Assembly: GCA_002405485.1 (NCBI GenBank)
Contig: DHLW01000053.1
Coordinates: forward strand, 8,557 to 45,686
Direction of reading: 5' to 3'
Length of the DNA: 37,130 nucleotides
Origin: Phycisphaerales bacterium UBA4658
Lineage (GTDB): Bacteria > Planctomycetota > Phycisphaerae > Phycisphaerales > UBA1924
The notes under the pieces were generated by a model. The model saw only the letters and a list, made by a program, of their open reading frames with translations, did not search any database and was not told where the DNA came from. Below, one piece after another: positions 1 to 7,557 of the stretch (positions within the stretch are counted from its first letter, which is position 1; the number at the start of each line of letters is the position of its first letter). The translations under genes were made by a program, and so were the position numbers.

Positions 1-2
1 CC

Positions 3-584
3 TCAGTCGCGGGTTGATCGGTCGGCGGCATCCGCCGATGGTCGATCGGGAAGCCAGGCCAGCGTCGACAGACGCTCCAGCAGCGGGACGACGCCCGCGG
101 CGCTCGGGGACGGTTCCGGGTCGGCGACCATGGCGACCATGGAGCGCCGGCCGCTCGCCCGGGCCGAGACGACGTACGCGGTCGTGCCCGACGCGAGGTC
201 GAAGGTCGGCGCTCGGCTGGCGGAGTCGGGGTGATCCTGGTTGAGCACGCCGCTGGACCGCACGATCGTCCAGATCTCGGCGCCCTGCGCGGGATCGAGG
301 CGGCGGGTTCGAGGCGGGAACTCGGTCTCCTGAGCGCCCGGGCCGATCGCGGCTCGGAGCACGTGGTCGGGCTCGAGGACGTACCTGACGGGCCTGAGGG
401 CGGCGGGGAGCTGGGCGTAGGCGGCCGATCCACCCGCACGCACCGGCCCGGAGACCGTCACGCTGAGCGCGAAGTCTTCGGGAACACGGGATGAGGCCTG
501 CGTCGATGACCGGGCCGAGCCGCCGGCGCAGCCGAGGGTGAGCGCAAGCACGCACGAGGTGATGACTGCGAGGAGGAGCTTCAC
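3..584 (-). CDS. Putative lipoprotein of unknown function
   Basis: 193-residue protein starting at a GTG. It opens with a short basic-hydrophobic segment (VKLLLAVITSCVLALTLGC) whose LTLGC lipobox places the lipidated Cys at residue 19, so it should be exported and membrane-anchored. The remainder contains Ser/Ala-rich and beta-type segments but no motif I recognise. The frame stays open for about 100 codons upstream, but that part overlaps the divergent pheT gene and precedes the signal peptide, so I reject it as coding. There is no Shine-Dalgarno sequence; a TACACT hexamer lies 7 bases before the GTG, suggesting a leaderless mRNA. The stop codon is at the very left edge of the window. That it is a gene is fairly sure; its function is unknown. 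Confidence 0.75.
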   Translation of the reverse strand: MKLLLAVITSCVLALTLGCAGGSARSSTQASSRVPEDFALSVTVSGPVRAGGSAAYAQLPAALRPVRYVLEPDHVLRAAIGPGAQETEFPPRTRRLDPAQGAEIWTIVRSSGVLNQDHPDSASRAPTFDLASGTTAYVVSARASGRRSMVAMVADPEPSPSAAGVVPLLERLSTLAWLPDRPSADAADRSTRD

Positions 585-591
585 AGGCGGC

Positions 592-597
592 AGTGTA
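592..597 (-). promoter_or_regulatory. Candidate -10 element (TACACT), leaderless start
   Basis: On the minus strand TACACT (4 of 6 to TATAAT) ends 7 bases before the GTG of the lipoprotein gene. No good -35 box is visible 16-18 bases upstream. The placement would put transcription start at or next to the start codon, consistent with the missing Shine-Dalgarno sequence. Inferred from sequence only. Confidence 0.35.
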
Positions 598-663
598 CAG
601 ACCCGAGGAGGGGTGCGTGTGCATCGGCGTGCGCCGAGCCGACGACCTACCCTCTGCTCCCCT

Positions 664-2904
664 ATGAAGATCGCGCTTCGCTGGCTCAACGAGTACCTGG
701 AACCGGGCGACGTGACGACGGAGGAGGCCGAGCGCGCCCTGACGTTTGCCGGCTTTCCGATCGAGTCCATCACCGAGTTGCCGAGTCTGGGCGGTGGGAT
801 GAACGCGCTGCTGGATGTGGAAGTCACCTCCAATCGCGGGGACGTGCTGAGCCATGTCGGCGTGGCCCGGGAGCTGGCGGCGGCGACGGGCCGAGCGCTC
901 AAGCTTCCCGCACCGAGCCGGACGTTCTCGTGGTTTCAGGAGCCGGACGCGCCGATCTCTGTTTCGGGCGCCTCCCAGGATGTCGGCGCGGTGCTGAGCG
1001 TCGACAACCGCGTGCCCGAGGCCTGTCCGCTGTTCACGGCACGAGTGATCAAGGGGGTCAAGGTCGGCCCGTCGCCCAAGTGGCTGGTCGCCGCGCTCGA
1101 ATCGGTCGGGCTCCGCTCGATCAACAACGTGGTGGACCTGACGAACTTCGTGGCCTTTGAGTACGGACAGCCGACGCATGTCTTTGACCTGTCGACGATC
1201 GCCGCCGACCCATCGGGGAAGACCCGTCTGATCGTCCGCGCGGCGGCCAAGGGCGAGAAGCTCGTGCTGCTGGATCAGAAGACCATCGAGCTCAAGGGCG
1301 ATGAGATCGTGGTGGCCGATGAGGGCGATGGCGGGCGCGCCATTTCGCTGGCGGGCGTGATGGGCGGGCTGCACACGGGCGTGACGGAGCGGACCGTCGA
1401 CGTGCTGGTGGAGGCCGCGACCTGGGCCCCCGTGGACATCCGGCGCGCGTCCAGGCGCTTTGGCATCCGCACCGACGCGAGCCATCGCTTCGAGCGCATC
1501 GTCGATGCCCGCACGATCGAGCCCGCGGCGAGGCGTCTGGCGACGCTCATCACCAAGCTCGCCGGGGGTCGCCTGCTTCCGGGGGTCATCCACGCCGGGA
1601 GCGGGGCCGAAAATCGACCGCCACTGGGCGTCAAGCTGCGCCCGGCGCGCTGCCGCGCCATGATCGGGCTGGATCTGAAGACCGCCGACCTGCAGCGGAT
1701 GCTGGAGTCGCACGAGATCGCGGCTCGTCCGGAGCTCTCCGGCGCATCCGGCGGAGAGCCGGTGCTGGCGTGCACGATCCCGGTGCATCGCCCGGACCTG
1801 ACGCGGGAGATCGATCTGATCGAGGAGATCGCACGGAGCGTGGGGCTGGACAAGCTGCCGGTGCACGAGCTCGTGCCGACCCGCGTGGCTCCGCCGCAGG
1901 CCTCGGAACGGGCCGTCGACGCGCTCGCGGGCGTGCTCACGGGCCTGGGGTTCTATGAGACGATCACGTTCACGTTCGTGGGGTCTCGGCCGGCCAAGGC
2001 GTTTGTCCCGAAGGACCTGCGGATGCTCCAGGTCTGCGACGATCGGCGCAGTGCCGACCCGGTGCTGCGCCCAAGCGCGCTGGTGAGCATGCTCTCCTGC
2101 CGGCGCGCCAACCAGGATCGCGGGGTGAGCCCAGACGGGAGCGCGGGCGGGGTGGGCATGGGGTCATCGGGATTCCGGCTCTACGAGATCTCCAGCGTGT
2201 TTGCCGAGTCGCCCGCGCCAGCGGGCAGCGCCAAGGGCACGCGCGGAAAGGAGCTCGAGACGATCAATCTCGCCCTGCTGGCGGATTGCTGCTTTCCCGC
2301 CGGGGCCAAGGCCCTGGAGCAGAAGCAGCACGGGGTGCGGATGCTCCGAGGGACGATCGAGTCCGCGGCCCGAGCCCTTGGGGGCGAGGGCGTGCGCGTG
2401 GAGATCATTCCGACGGTCACGCCGCCGGTGGCCGCGTTTGACCCCGGCGCGTGCGCCGAGGTCAAGATCAACGGCGAGCGCGTCGGGGTGATGGGCGTGA
2501 TCGCGCCCGCGGTACAGGCCGAGCGCGGCCTGAGCACGCCCGTGGTTGCCGCCGAGATCAACCTCGCCGCGCTCATCGCGCTGTATCCGCCGAAGGCGAC
2601 GGTGCAGGCGCTCCCGGCGTTTCCGAGCATCGATCGCGATCTGTCGCTGATCGTCGCCGAGACGGTGTCGTGGACGGCGATCGACCAGCTGGTGCGGTCG
2701 CTGAGCGTGCCAAAGCTGGAGAGCTGGTCATTTGTGACGACCTATCGCGGAGCCCAGGCGGGCAGCGGACGCAAGTCGGTTACGTTCCGGATGCGTTTCC
2801 GCGACGAACAGCGGACCTTGACGCACGACGAGGTCTCGCCGCAGGTGGAGACGATCGTCGCGGCGGCCAAGAGCACGCTGCAGGCCGAGGTCCGGACGGC
2901 GTGA
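664..2904 (+). CDS. pheT: Phenylalanine--tRNA ligase beta subunit, lacking the EMAP tRNA-binding domain
   Basis: 746 residues. PheT is the non-catalytic/editing subunit of the cytoplasmic heterotetramer that charges tRNA-Phe. Visible landmarks are the N-terminal MKIALRWLNEYL, the B1-type segment VEVTSNRGDVLSHVGVAREL, the B3/4 editing region (SINNVVDLTNFV, QPTHVFDL), the B5-type region around RPARCRAMIGLDL, and the C-terminal FDX-ACB anticodon-binding domain (FPSIDRDLSLIV to the end). In bacterial homologues such as E. coli PheT (795 residues) an EMAP/OB-type tRNA-binding domain of about 110 residues lies after roughly residue 40. Here residue ~40 joins directly to VEVTSNRGD, so that domain is absent. 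The ATG at 664 is chosen because it aligns with family N-termini; the frame extends upstream but is not family-like. pheS is not adjacent, unlike the usual pheST operon. Confidence 0.96.
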   Translation: MKIALRWLNEYLEPGDVTTEEAERALTFAGFPIESITELPSLGGGMNALLDVEVTSNRGDVLSHVGVARELAAATGRALKLPAPSRTFSWFQEPDAPISVSGASQDVGAVLSVDNRVPEACPLFTARVIKGVKVGPSPKWLVAALESVGLRSINNVVDLTNFVAFEYGQPTHVFDLSTIAADPSGKTRLIVRAAAKGEKLVLLDQKTIELKGDEIVVADEGDGGRAISLAGVMGGLHTGVTERTVDVLVEAATWAPVDIRRASRRFGIRTDASHRFERIVDARTIEPAARRLATLITKLAGGRLLPGVIHAGSGAENRPPLGVKLRPARCRAMIGLDLKTADLQRMLESHEIAARPELSGASGGEPVLACTIPVHRPDLTREIDLIEEIARSVGLDKLPVHELVPTRVAPPQASERAVDALAGVLTGLGFYETITFTFVGSRPAKAFVPKDLRMLQVCDDRRSADPVLRPSALVSMLSCRRANQDRGVSPDGSAGGVGMGSSGFRLYEISSVFAESPAPAGSAKGTRGKELETINLALLADCCFPAGAKALEQKQHGVRMLRGTIESAARALGGEGVRVEIIPTVTPPVAAFDPGACAEVKINGERVGVMGVIAPAVQAERGLSTPVVAAEINLAALIALYPPKATVQALPAFPSIDRDLSLIVAETVSWTAIDQLVRSLSVPKLESWSFVTTYRGAQAGSGRKSVTFRMRFRDEQRTLTHDEVSPQVETIVAAAKSTLQAEVRTA

Positions 2905-2920
2905 GACGTTGGATCGCCCT

Positions 2921-2949
2921 TGGAGGATCCGAGCCTCCAGCGGGCTCGG
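2921..2949 (+). promoter_or_regulatory. Two overlapping, mutually exclusive hairpins after pheT
   Basis: TGGAGG (2921-2926) pairs with CCTCCA (2934-2939). An alternative stem pairs CCGAGCC (2929-2935) with GGCTCGG (2943-2949). The two cannot form together because bases 2934-2935 are shared and the stems interleave. No T-tract follows, so this is not a standard intrinsic terminator. It may be a weak terminator, an mRNA processing structure, or chance in GC-rich DNA. Confidence 0.25.
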
Positions 2950-3095
2950 GTTCAGGACGCCCGAAAATCTCACAAAGCCCCAAGAATCCCGGGCATGTCT
3001 CGGGCGGGTCGGCCCGTATCATCCGATGAACTCAGTGGTCGGGCTCGCACCGTTGCGGCCCGGCCTGATCGCCCAGTTTGCACGAGGTGCCCGCC

Positions 3096-4091
3096 ATGTC
3101 CAGCTCCACCGCGACCAAGCCCGCTCGCACCACCGCCACCAACGGCGCGGCGCAGCAGCAGGCCGCGCCGGCCAACCTCACCGCGCACTGGAACGACGAT
3201 CCGGGCGACAAGCCCATCGTGTACGTCAACGGCAAGTTGCTCCCCAAGCGCGACGCCGTCGTGAGCGTCTATGACCATGGCCTGCTCTATGGCGACGGCG
3301 TCTTCGAGGGCATCCGCATCTATCGCGGGCGCATCTTCAAGTGCGGCCAGCACCTTGATCGGCTCTACCGCTGCGCCGAGCAGATCCTGCTCAAGATCCC
3401 CGTCTCCCCCAAGGAGATGGAGCAGATCATGCGCGACACCATCGCCGCCAACGGCCTTCAGGAGGGGTACATCCGGCTCGTGGTGACCCGCGGCTTCGGA
3501 ACCCTCGGGCTCGACCCGCGCCGCTGCCCGGTCGCGGGCGTCATCTGCATCGCCGACCAGATCCGGCTCTATTCCGAGGAGTCGTACAAGAGCGGCATGA
3601 AGGTCATCGTCGCCCAGCGGCCCAAGACCCCCGTCGCCTGCCTCGACCCGCGCATCAAGTCCCTGAACTACCTCAACAACATCCTCGCCAAGTGCGAGGC
3701 CATCGAGGCCGGGTGCGACGAGGCCATCATGCTCTCCACCGACGGCTACGTCACCGAGTGCACCGGCGACAACATCTTCATCATCAAGAACGGCACGCTC
3801 TACACCACCCCCAGCGTCTGCGGGCAGTCGGGCCTCCTTGAAGGCGTCACCCGCCGATTCGTCATGGACACCCTCGCCAAGGAGTGCAACATCCCCGTGG
3901 TCGAGAAGCTCATGCGGCTGGACGAGGTGCTGGGCGCCGACGAACTCTTCCTGACCGGCACCGCCGCCGAGATCATCGCCGTGCACAGCGTGGGCGACTT
4001 CAAGATCTCCGACGGCGAAGGCCCACTCACCGCCAAGCTCCGCCAGCGCTTCCGCCAGATCGTGACCAGCGATCACGTGCCGGAGGATTGA
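3096..4091 (+). CDS. ilvE: Branched-chain amino acid aminotransferase (fold-type IV PLP enzyme)
   Basis: 331 residues. It transfers amino groups between 2-oxoglutarate and the keto acids of leucine, isoleucine and valine in the cytoplasm. The family signature is clear: YDHGLLYGDGVFEGIR near residues 59-74, the Schiff-base lysine K188 within DPRIKSLNYLNNILAK, and the cofactor/substrate segment STDGYVTECTGDNIF. FLTGTAAEI lies near the C-terminus. The first ~38 residues (Ser/Thr/Ala/Gln-rich) are an extension not usual for the family. The ATG at 3096 is preceded by CGAGG at a spacing of 8, which decides the start over an upstream TTG. Its 3' end (bases 3997-4095, including the stop) is repeated almost perfectly at 5545-5643, on the far side of the next gene. 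A D-amino-acid or aminodeoxychorismate-type activity is possible in this fold, but the sequence fits IlvE best. Confidence 0.94.
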   Translation: MSSSTATKPARTTATNGAAQQQAAPANLTAHWNDDPGDKPIVYVNGKLLPKRDAVVSVYDHGLLYGDGVFEGIRIYRGRIFKCGQHLDRLYRCAEQILLKIPVSPKEMEQIMRDTIAANGLQEGYIRLVVTRGFGTLGLDPRRCPVAGVICIADQIRLYSEESYKSGMKVIVAQRPKTPVACLDPRIKSLNYLNNILAKCEAIEAGCDEAIMLSTDGYVTECTGDNIFIIKNGTLYTTPSVCGQSGLLEGVTRRFVMDTLAKECNIPVVEKLMRLDEVLGADELFLTGTAAEIIAVHSVGDFKISDGEGPLTAKLRQRFRQIVTSDHVPED

Positions 4092-4095
4092 GCGG
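3997..4095 (+). repeat. 99-bp direct repeat, left copy (functional ilvE 3' end)
   Basis: Contains the last 31 codons of ilvE (from the second base of a codon), the TGA stop and four following bases. It matches 5545-5643 at 98 of 99 positions; the only difference is C at 4049 against T at 5597, a synonymous third-position change (CGC/CGT). Similarity stops abruptly on both sides. Together with the right copy it brackets the propeller/dockerin gene. Confidence 0.97.
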
Positions 4096-4226
4096 GTCTT
4101 GGCCGCCATCGCATGCAGGCGCCGCCGACGGCAGCTCTCACCTCGCGATCCAACGAGGCCGGGTGGCCGATCGGATCCATGTGCGGAATGTGGTGACCGA
4201 CATCCGTAAGCCCATCCGGGCCGGCC

Positions 4227-4250
4227 TATAGAATGCGCTTCAACAAGCGC
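4227..4250 (+). promoter_or_regulatory. Candidate -10 box and small hairpin ahead of the cassette gene
   Basis: TATAGA (4227-4232) resembles a -10 box; no convincing -35 box is visible. It is followed at once by a perfect 6-bp hairpin, GCGCTT (4235-4240), loop CAAC, AAGCGC (4245-4250), which would sit at the 5' end of the transcript. The gene starts at 4283, giving a leader of roughly 45 bases. If real, the inserted gene carries its own promoter. Low confidence. Confidence 0.3.
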
Positions 4251-4282
4251 AGAATCGAGCCACGAGAGGCGGAGACCACGGC

Positions 4283-5524
4283 ATGCGATCAACGTTCAGC
4301 CAAGCAACGGTTGTCACTCATGGGGCCGTTCTGGCCCTGACCGCATCGGTGATCGCGGACTGTGCGCCATGGTCGCCGATGGGCAACGGGCTTGTCGCAG
4401 TCACTGCCCTTGCGACACTCAATGACGGCTCTGTCGTGGCCGGTTGCCCGTACGTGGCTGGCCCCACCATCCAGCGATGGAACGGCTCGACGTGGACCGT
4501 TCTTGGGACGGGCGTGGATTACGGCGTCTCGGCGCTTGTCACCATGCCCAACGGCGATTTGATCGCCGGCGGCGCTTTCACCACGGCAGGCGGCAACCCC
4601 GCGCGGAGCGTCGCCCGATGGGATGGAAACAACTGGCATGCCATGGGCACCGGGCTCAATGGCGAGGTCAGAGCGCTGGCCGTCGGGCCAAACGGCGAGT
4701 TGTACGCTGGCGGACTCTTTAGTCTTGGCAACCAGTACGACGTCGCTATGTGGACAGGCAACGGATGGGCCGCGCTGGGCGGCGGATTCAACGGTGGAGA
4801 GGGCTATATCTTCGCCTTGGCGGTCATGCCCAACGGCGATGTCGTCGCCGGCGGGAACTTCAACGGCAAGATCCGTCGATGGGACGGTTCGACTTGGACA
4901 ACCATCGGCGGTGGCGTGGATGGAGCTGTGTACGCGCTGGCCGTCATGCCGAATGGCGACCTCGTCGCCGGCGGCGCATTCTTGAATGCAGGTTCGACGC
5001 CGGCGCGCCGTATCGCCCGGTGGAACGGCTCTGCGTGGTCTTCGATGGCCAACGGCATGGTCAATGGAAACTTCAACTCTGAGTGGGTCGGCTCGCTCAA
5101 GGTTCTCGCCAACGGCCAGCTCGTCGCAGGGGGGTTGTTCGAAGTGGCTGGAAGCGCACCTGCGTCCAGCATCGCCCGATGGGATGGCACGCACTGGTGG
5201 CCGCTCGGAGGCGGCGTAAAGGCGCTGAACACACAGAACCAAGTGCGAGCCATCAGTGTCACGCCTTCGGGCGTGATCATCGCGGGCGGAGTTTTCAATC
5301 GCGCCGGGGCGTCGCTCGCGGCGAATGTCGCGAGCCACATTCTCGGCCCAAACACATGCCTTGCCGACTTTGACTGCTCGAATACGCTCGGCGCTGATGA
5401 TGTCTTCGAGTTTCTGAACGCCTGGTTTGATGCACACCCGTACGCAGATTTCAACGGTCGGGACGGCACCGACGTGCAGGACATCTTCGAGTTTCTGAAC
5501 GCCTGGTTTGCAGGTTGTCCTTAG
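4283..5524 (+). CDS. Secreted beta-propeller-like repeat protein with C-terminal dockerin-like module
   Basis: 413 residues, exported. A signal peptide covers about residues 1-25. The body consists of repeats of about 40-45 residues of the type 'VxALAVMPNGDLVAGGxF...ARWNGSxW..MGxGV', a beta-propeller-like pattern. The C-terminus carries two dockerin-like halves, each with DVFEFLNAWF or DIFEFLNAWF after a DFDCSN- or DFNGRDG-type loop. It ends in GCP rather than the terminal GC of the other four such proteins here. GAGAGGCGGAG just upstream of the ATG is a plausible ribosome binding site. The gene lies between two copies of the ilvE 3' end, and its base composition is visibly less GC-rich than its neighbours, which fits an inserted cassette. 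The ligand and the anchoring partner are unknown. Confidence 0.9.
   Translation: MRSTFSQATVVTHGAVLALTASVIADCAPWSPMGNGLVAVTALATLNDGSVVAGCPYVAGPTIQRWNGSTWTVLGTGVDYGVSALVTMPNGDLIAGGAFTTAGGNPARSVARWDGNNWHAMGTGLNGEVRALAVGPNGELYAGGLFSLGNQYDVAMWTGNGWAALGGGFNGGEGYIFALAVMPNGDVVAGGNFNGKIRRWDGSTWTTIGGGVDGAVYALAVMPNGDLVAGGAFLNAGSTPARRIARWNGSAWSSMANGMVNGNFNSEWVGSLKVLANGQLVAGGLFEVAGSAPASSIARWDGTHWWPLGGGVKALNTQNQVRAISVTPSGVIIAGGVFNRAGASLAANVASHILGPNTCLADFDCSNTLGADDVFEFLNAWFDAHPYADFNGRDGTDVQDIFEFLNAWFAGCP
5403..5429 (+). repeat. 27-bp direct repeat, first copy, in dockerin helix 1
   Basis: Encodes the FEFLNAWF helix of the first dockerin half. It is identical over 27 bases to 5484-5510. Exact identity at synonymous positions suggests recent duplication or gene conversion within the module. 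Confidence 0.9.
5484..5510 (+). repeat. 27-bp direct repeat, second copy, in dockerin helix 2
   Basis: Encodes the FEFLNAWF helix of the second dockerin half; identical to 5403-5429, at a distance of 81 bases (27 codons). Confidence 0.9.
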
Positions 5525-5544
5525 TCTCTGGACAAGCAGCGCCA

Positions 5545-5643
5545 ACTTCAAGATCTCCGACGGCGAAGGCCCACTCACCGCCAAGCTCCGCCAGCGTTTC
5601 CGCCAGATCGTGACCAGCGATCACGTGCCGGAGGATTGAGCGG
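5545..5643 (+). repeat. 99-bp direct repeat, right copy (orphan ilvE 3' end)
   Basis: A near-perfect copy (98 of 99) of 3997-4095. It encodes the final residues of IlvE plus its stop, but has no start codon or upstream coding part, so it is a non-functional gene end. It begins 20 bases after the stop of the propeller gene. It lies between that gene and the convergent signal peptidase gene. Confidence 0.97.
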
Positions 5644-5721
5644 CATCATCGGCCAAGGGTTGCGAAGTCGACAGCAAACCGACCGCTTGTCGAGCGCCAG
5701 TGCGCTCGGCTGCTTCGTCGA

Positions 5722-7476
5722 TCACCAGATCATCCGCATCCGCCCGAAGTCCGGCACGGGCACCGGAGCCGCCCCGCTGCCCGTGCCGCTGGATCGCGAC
5801 CCCGCGTTGTACGTCAAACTCGGCCAGTACACGAAGAACGCCCGGCCCAGCAGCAGGTCCCGCGGCACCACGCCCACGCGCGGGCCATCGGGCGTGGCCG
5901 GCGGATAGTGCTCGTCGACCCATGGATCGACCGTCTCCCACAGTCGACCGTCCAGACTCGCCGGCGAGTTGTCCCCGCAGGCAAAGAACTGGTCCGGACC
6001 AAGCGTGAGCGGCTGGAAAGGGTTGGTGGCCAGCGCGGCCATGCCTCGGCCCCGGTCCTTGCTGGCCGGCTGATAGAACAGGTCGCGATCCAGCCCGACG
6101 CGATGCAGTGTGAACCCGCCCGCATCGGAGGTTCCTGTCGACGCACCGAAGATCAGCCGGACGTCGCACCCGGAGTACAACGACGGGTTGGCAAGCTGGT
6201 TCGCCCCGGTCATGGACTGGTTCTGAAGGACGGTCGCCAGCGGCCGCCCGAACACAAACTCCAGCCGCTGCGCCGGTGTCCAGTCATACTCGGCCTTGAG
6301 CACGAGCGTGCCGTCGAGCCAGATCTGCACCGACTGATCGACGTGCCAGAACTCGATGTTGTACTCGCGGCCTGCAACCAGCGGTGGCACGCTTGCCGAC
6401 ACCAGCGGCGCCCAGTCACCCTTGACGCCCGCGGCCCCGATCGGCGCACGCCAGGCGATCTCGGCCTTCCCGGGGGTCTGGTCGATCACCGCCCGAAACT
6501 CGTGCCCGCGCGCCGACAGGTGCATCCCCACGCTCCGCCGCTCGCCAACCAGCGTGAATCCCGCACGCACCCGCACGTCCGAGACGTTGAAGACCTGCTG
6601 CCAACCCGACGCCTCGTTGTATGGATACGTGTCGTTGATCCGCCAACTGAGCTGCCGGGATGCCGGGCTCGCCTCCACGCCGGTGCGGCGACCGGTCTGG
6701 TCGAACACCAGTTGCGTCTCGGCGGCCCCGGAGTACACATACTCGCGAGGCGAGAGCTTCCAGTTACCCGGGGAACTGGGACGCCAGGGCGCAACCACGC
6801 CACCGACATCCCCCAGTGGGGCATACGCCGAGTCGTACACCCGCTGCCAGACGGCACGCTGGGTGACCACGTCCTTGCGGGCGATCGTCCAGCCGCTCCC
6901 GCCCCAGATCGCGGCCCTGTCCTCGGGCGTATCGCCCGCCGGCGTCGCTCCCGCGGTGCCGGTTCGCACGAAGACGTCGCCGTCGGCCAGCGCGATCTGC
7001 TCTCCCGGCAAGCCGAGCAATCGCTTGATGTAGTTCTGCTGCGGATCGGTCGGGTTCTTGAAGACGATCACGTCGAATCGCCTGGGCTGCTGCACGGCGT
7101 AGAGATACTTGAGCACCAGGATCCGGTCCCCGGCAAACAGCCGACGGTCCTCCTGCGGCAGCACCTGCCCGCTGATCGGGTCCTGCACGCTGATCCCGCG
7201 CTGCGGATTGGCGTAGACCGTGCCGTCCCCGCCTTGGGCGCCCTGAGCCGCCCCGACGGGCCACTCCACGCCCGTGCTTGGCCCGCGAAACTGCATGTGC
7301 GCGCCCATGAGCGTCGGAGCCATCGAGCCCGTCGGAATGACGAACGCCTCGATCACAAACCCGCGAAAGACGAACGCCATCGTGAACGCGATGACGATGG
7401 AGATGATGGTTTCCTTGTACGACTCCTGCTGCGGAGCGGCGGCCGAGGAGGGCGAGTTCGGAGCGGGTGTGGGCAT
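5722..7476 (-). CDS. lepB: Signal peptidase I with a large insertion
   Basis: 584 residues, far longer than typical type I signal peptidases (about 170-330). It cleaves signal peptides of exported proteins at the outer face of the cytoplasmic membrane. A membrane segment at about 22-42 is followed by the catalytic Ser51 (VIPTGSMAPTL) and the general base Lys151 in YIKRLLGLPGEQI. The C-terminal box GDNSPASLDGR begins at residue 501. Between the Lys box and this box lie about 340 residues. Part of this (about 295-410, with segments such as EYNIEFWHVDQSVQIWLDG) looks like a concanavalin/laminin-G-type beta sandwich. Known signal peptidases also have insertions here, but smaller ones. It is convergent with the propeller gene. 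The ATG is followed by a Pro/Ser/Ala-rich cytoplasmic tail; no Shine-Dalgarno sequence is visible. Confidence 0.93.
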   Translation of the reverse strand: MPTPAPNSPSSAAAPQQESYKETIISIVIAFTMAFVFRGFVIEAFVIPTGSMAPTLMGAHMQFRGPSTGVEWPVGAAQGAQGGDGTVYANPQRGISVQDPISGQVLPQEDRRLFAGDRILVLKYLYAVQQPRRFDVIVFKNPTDPQQNYIKRLLGLPGEQIALADGDVFVRTGTAGATPAGDTPEDRAAIWGGSGWTIARKDVVTQRAVWQRVYDSAYAPLGDVGGVVAPWRPSSPGNWKLSPREYVYSGAAETQLVFDQTGRRTGVEASPASRQLSWRINDTYPYNEASGWQQVFNVSDVRVRAGFTLVGERRSVGMHLSARGHEFRAVIDQTPGKAEIAWRAPIGAAGVKGDWAPLVSASVPPLVAGREYNIEFWHVDQSVQIWLDGTLVLKAEYDWTPAQRLEFVFGRPLATVLQNQSMTGANQLANPSLYSGCDVRLIFGASTGTSDAGGFTLHRVGLDRDLFYQPASKDRGRGMAALATNPFQPLTLGPDQFFACGDNSPASLDGRLWETVDPWVDEHYPPATPDGPRVGVVPRDLLLGRAFFVYWPSLTYNAGSRSSGTGSGAAPVPVPDFGRMRMIW

Positions 7477-7557
7477 GGTCGGAAAACCGCCGATGACGCC
7501 GAGGCGTCTTGGGTGCTCATGTCCGGGGCAGGGGCGAGTGTAGTCTTACGCCAGACC

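Noticed and set aside
22..38. Perfect 7-bp hairpin TCGGCGG-CAT-CCGCCGA at the left edge
   Set aside because: It lies inside the coding end of the lipoprotein gene and has no T-tract, so it is probably a consequence of GC-rich codons.
5545..5643. Second ilvE gene
   Set aside because: Only the last codons and the stop are present; it is an orphan repeat, not a gene or a longer pseudogene.
5908..7557. Plus-strand open frame running into the sigma factor from upstream
   Set aside because: It lies antisense to the signal peptidase gene, its translation is Arg/Pro/Gly-rich without motifs, and the sigma domains need only the part from 7558.
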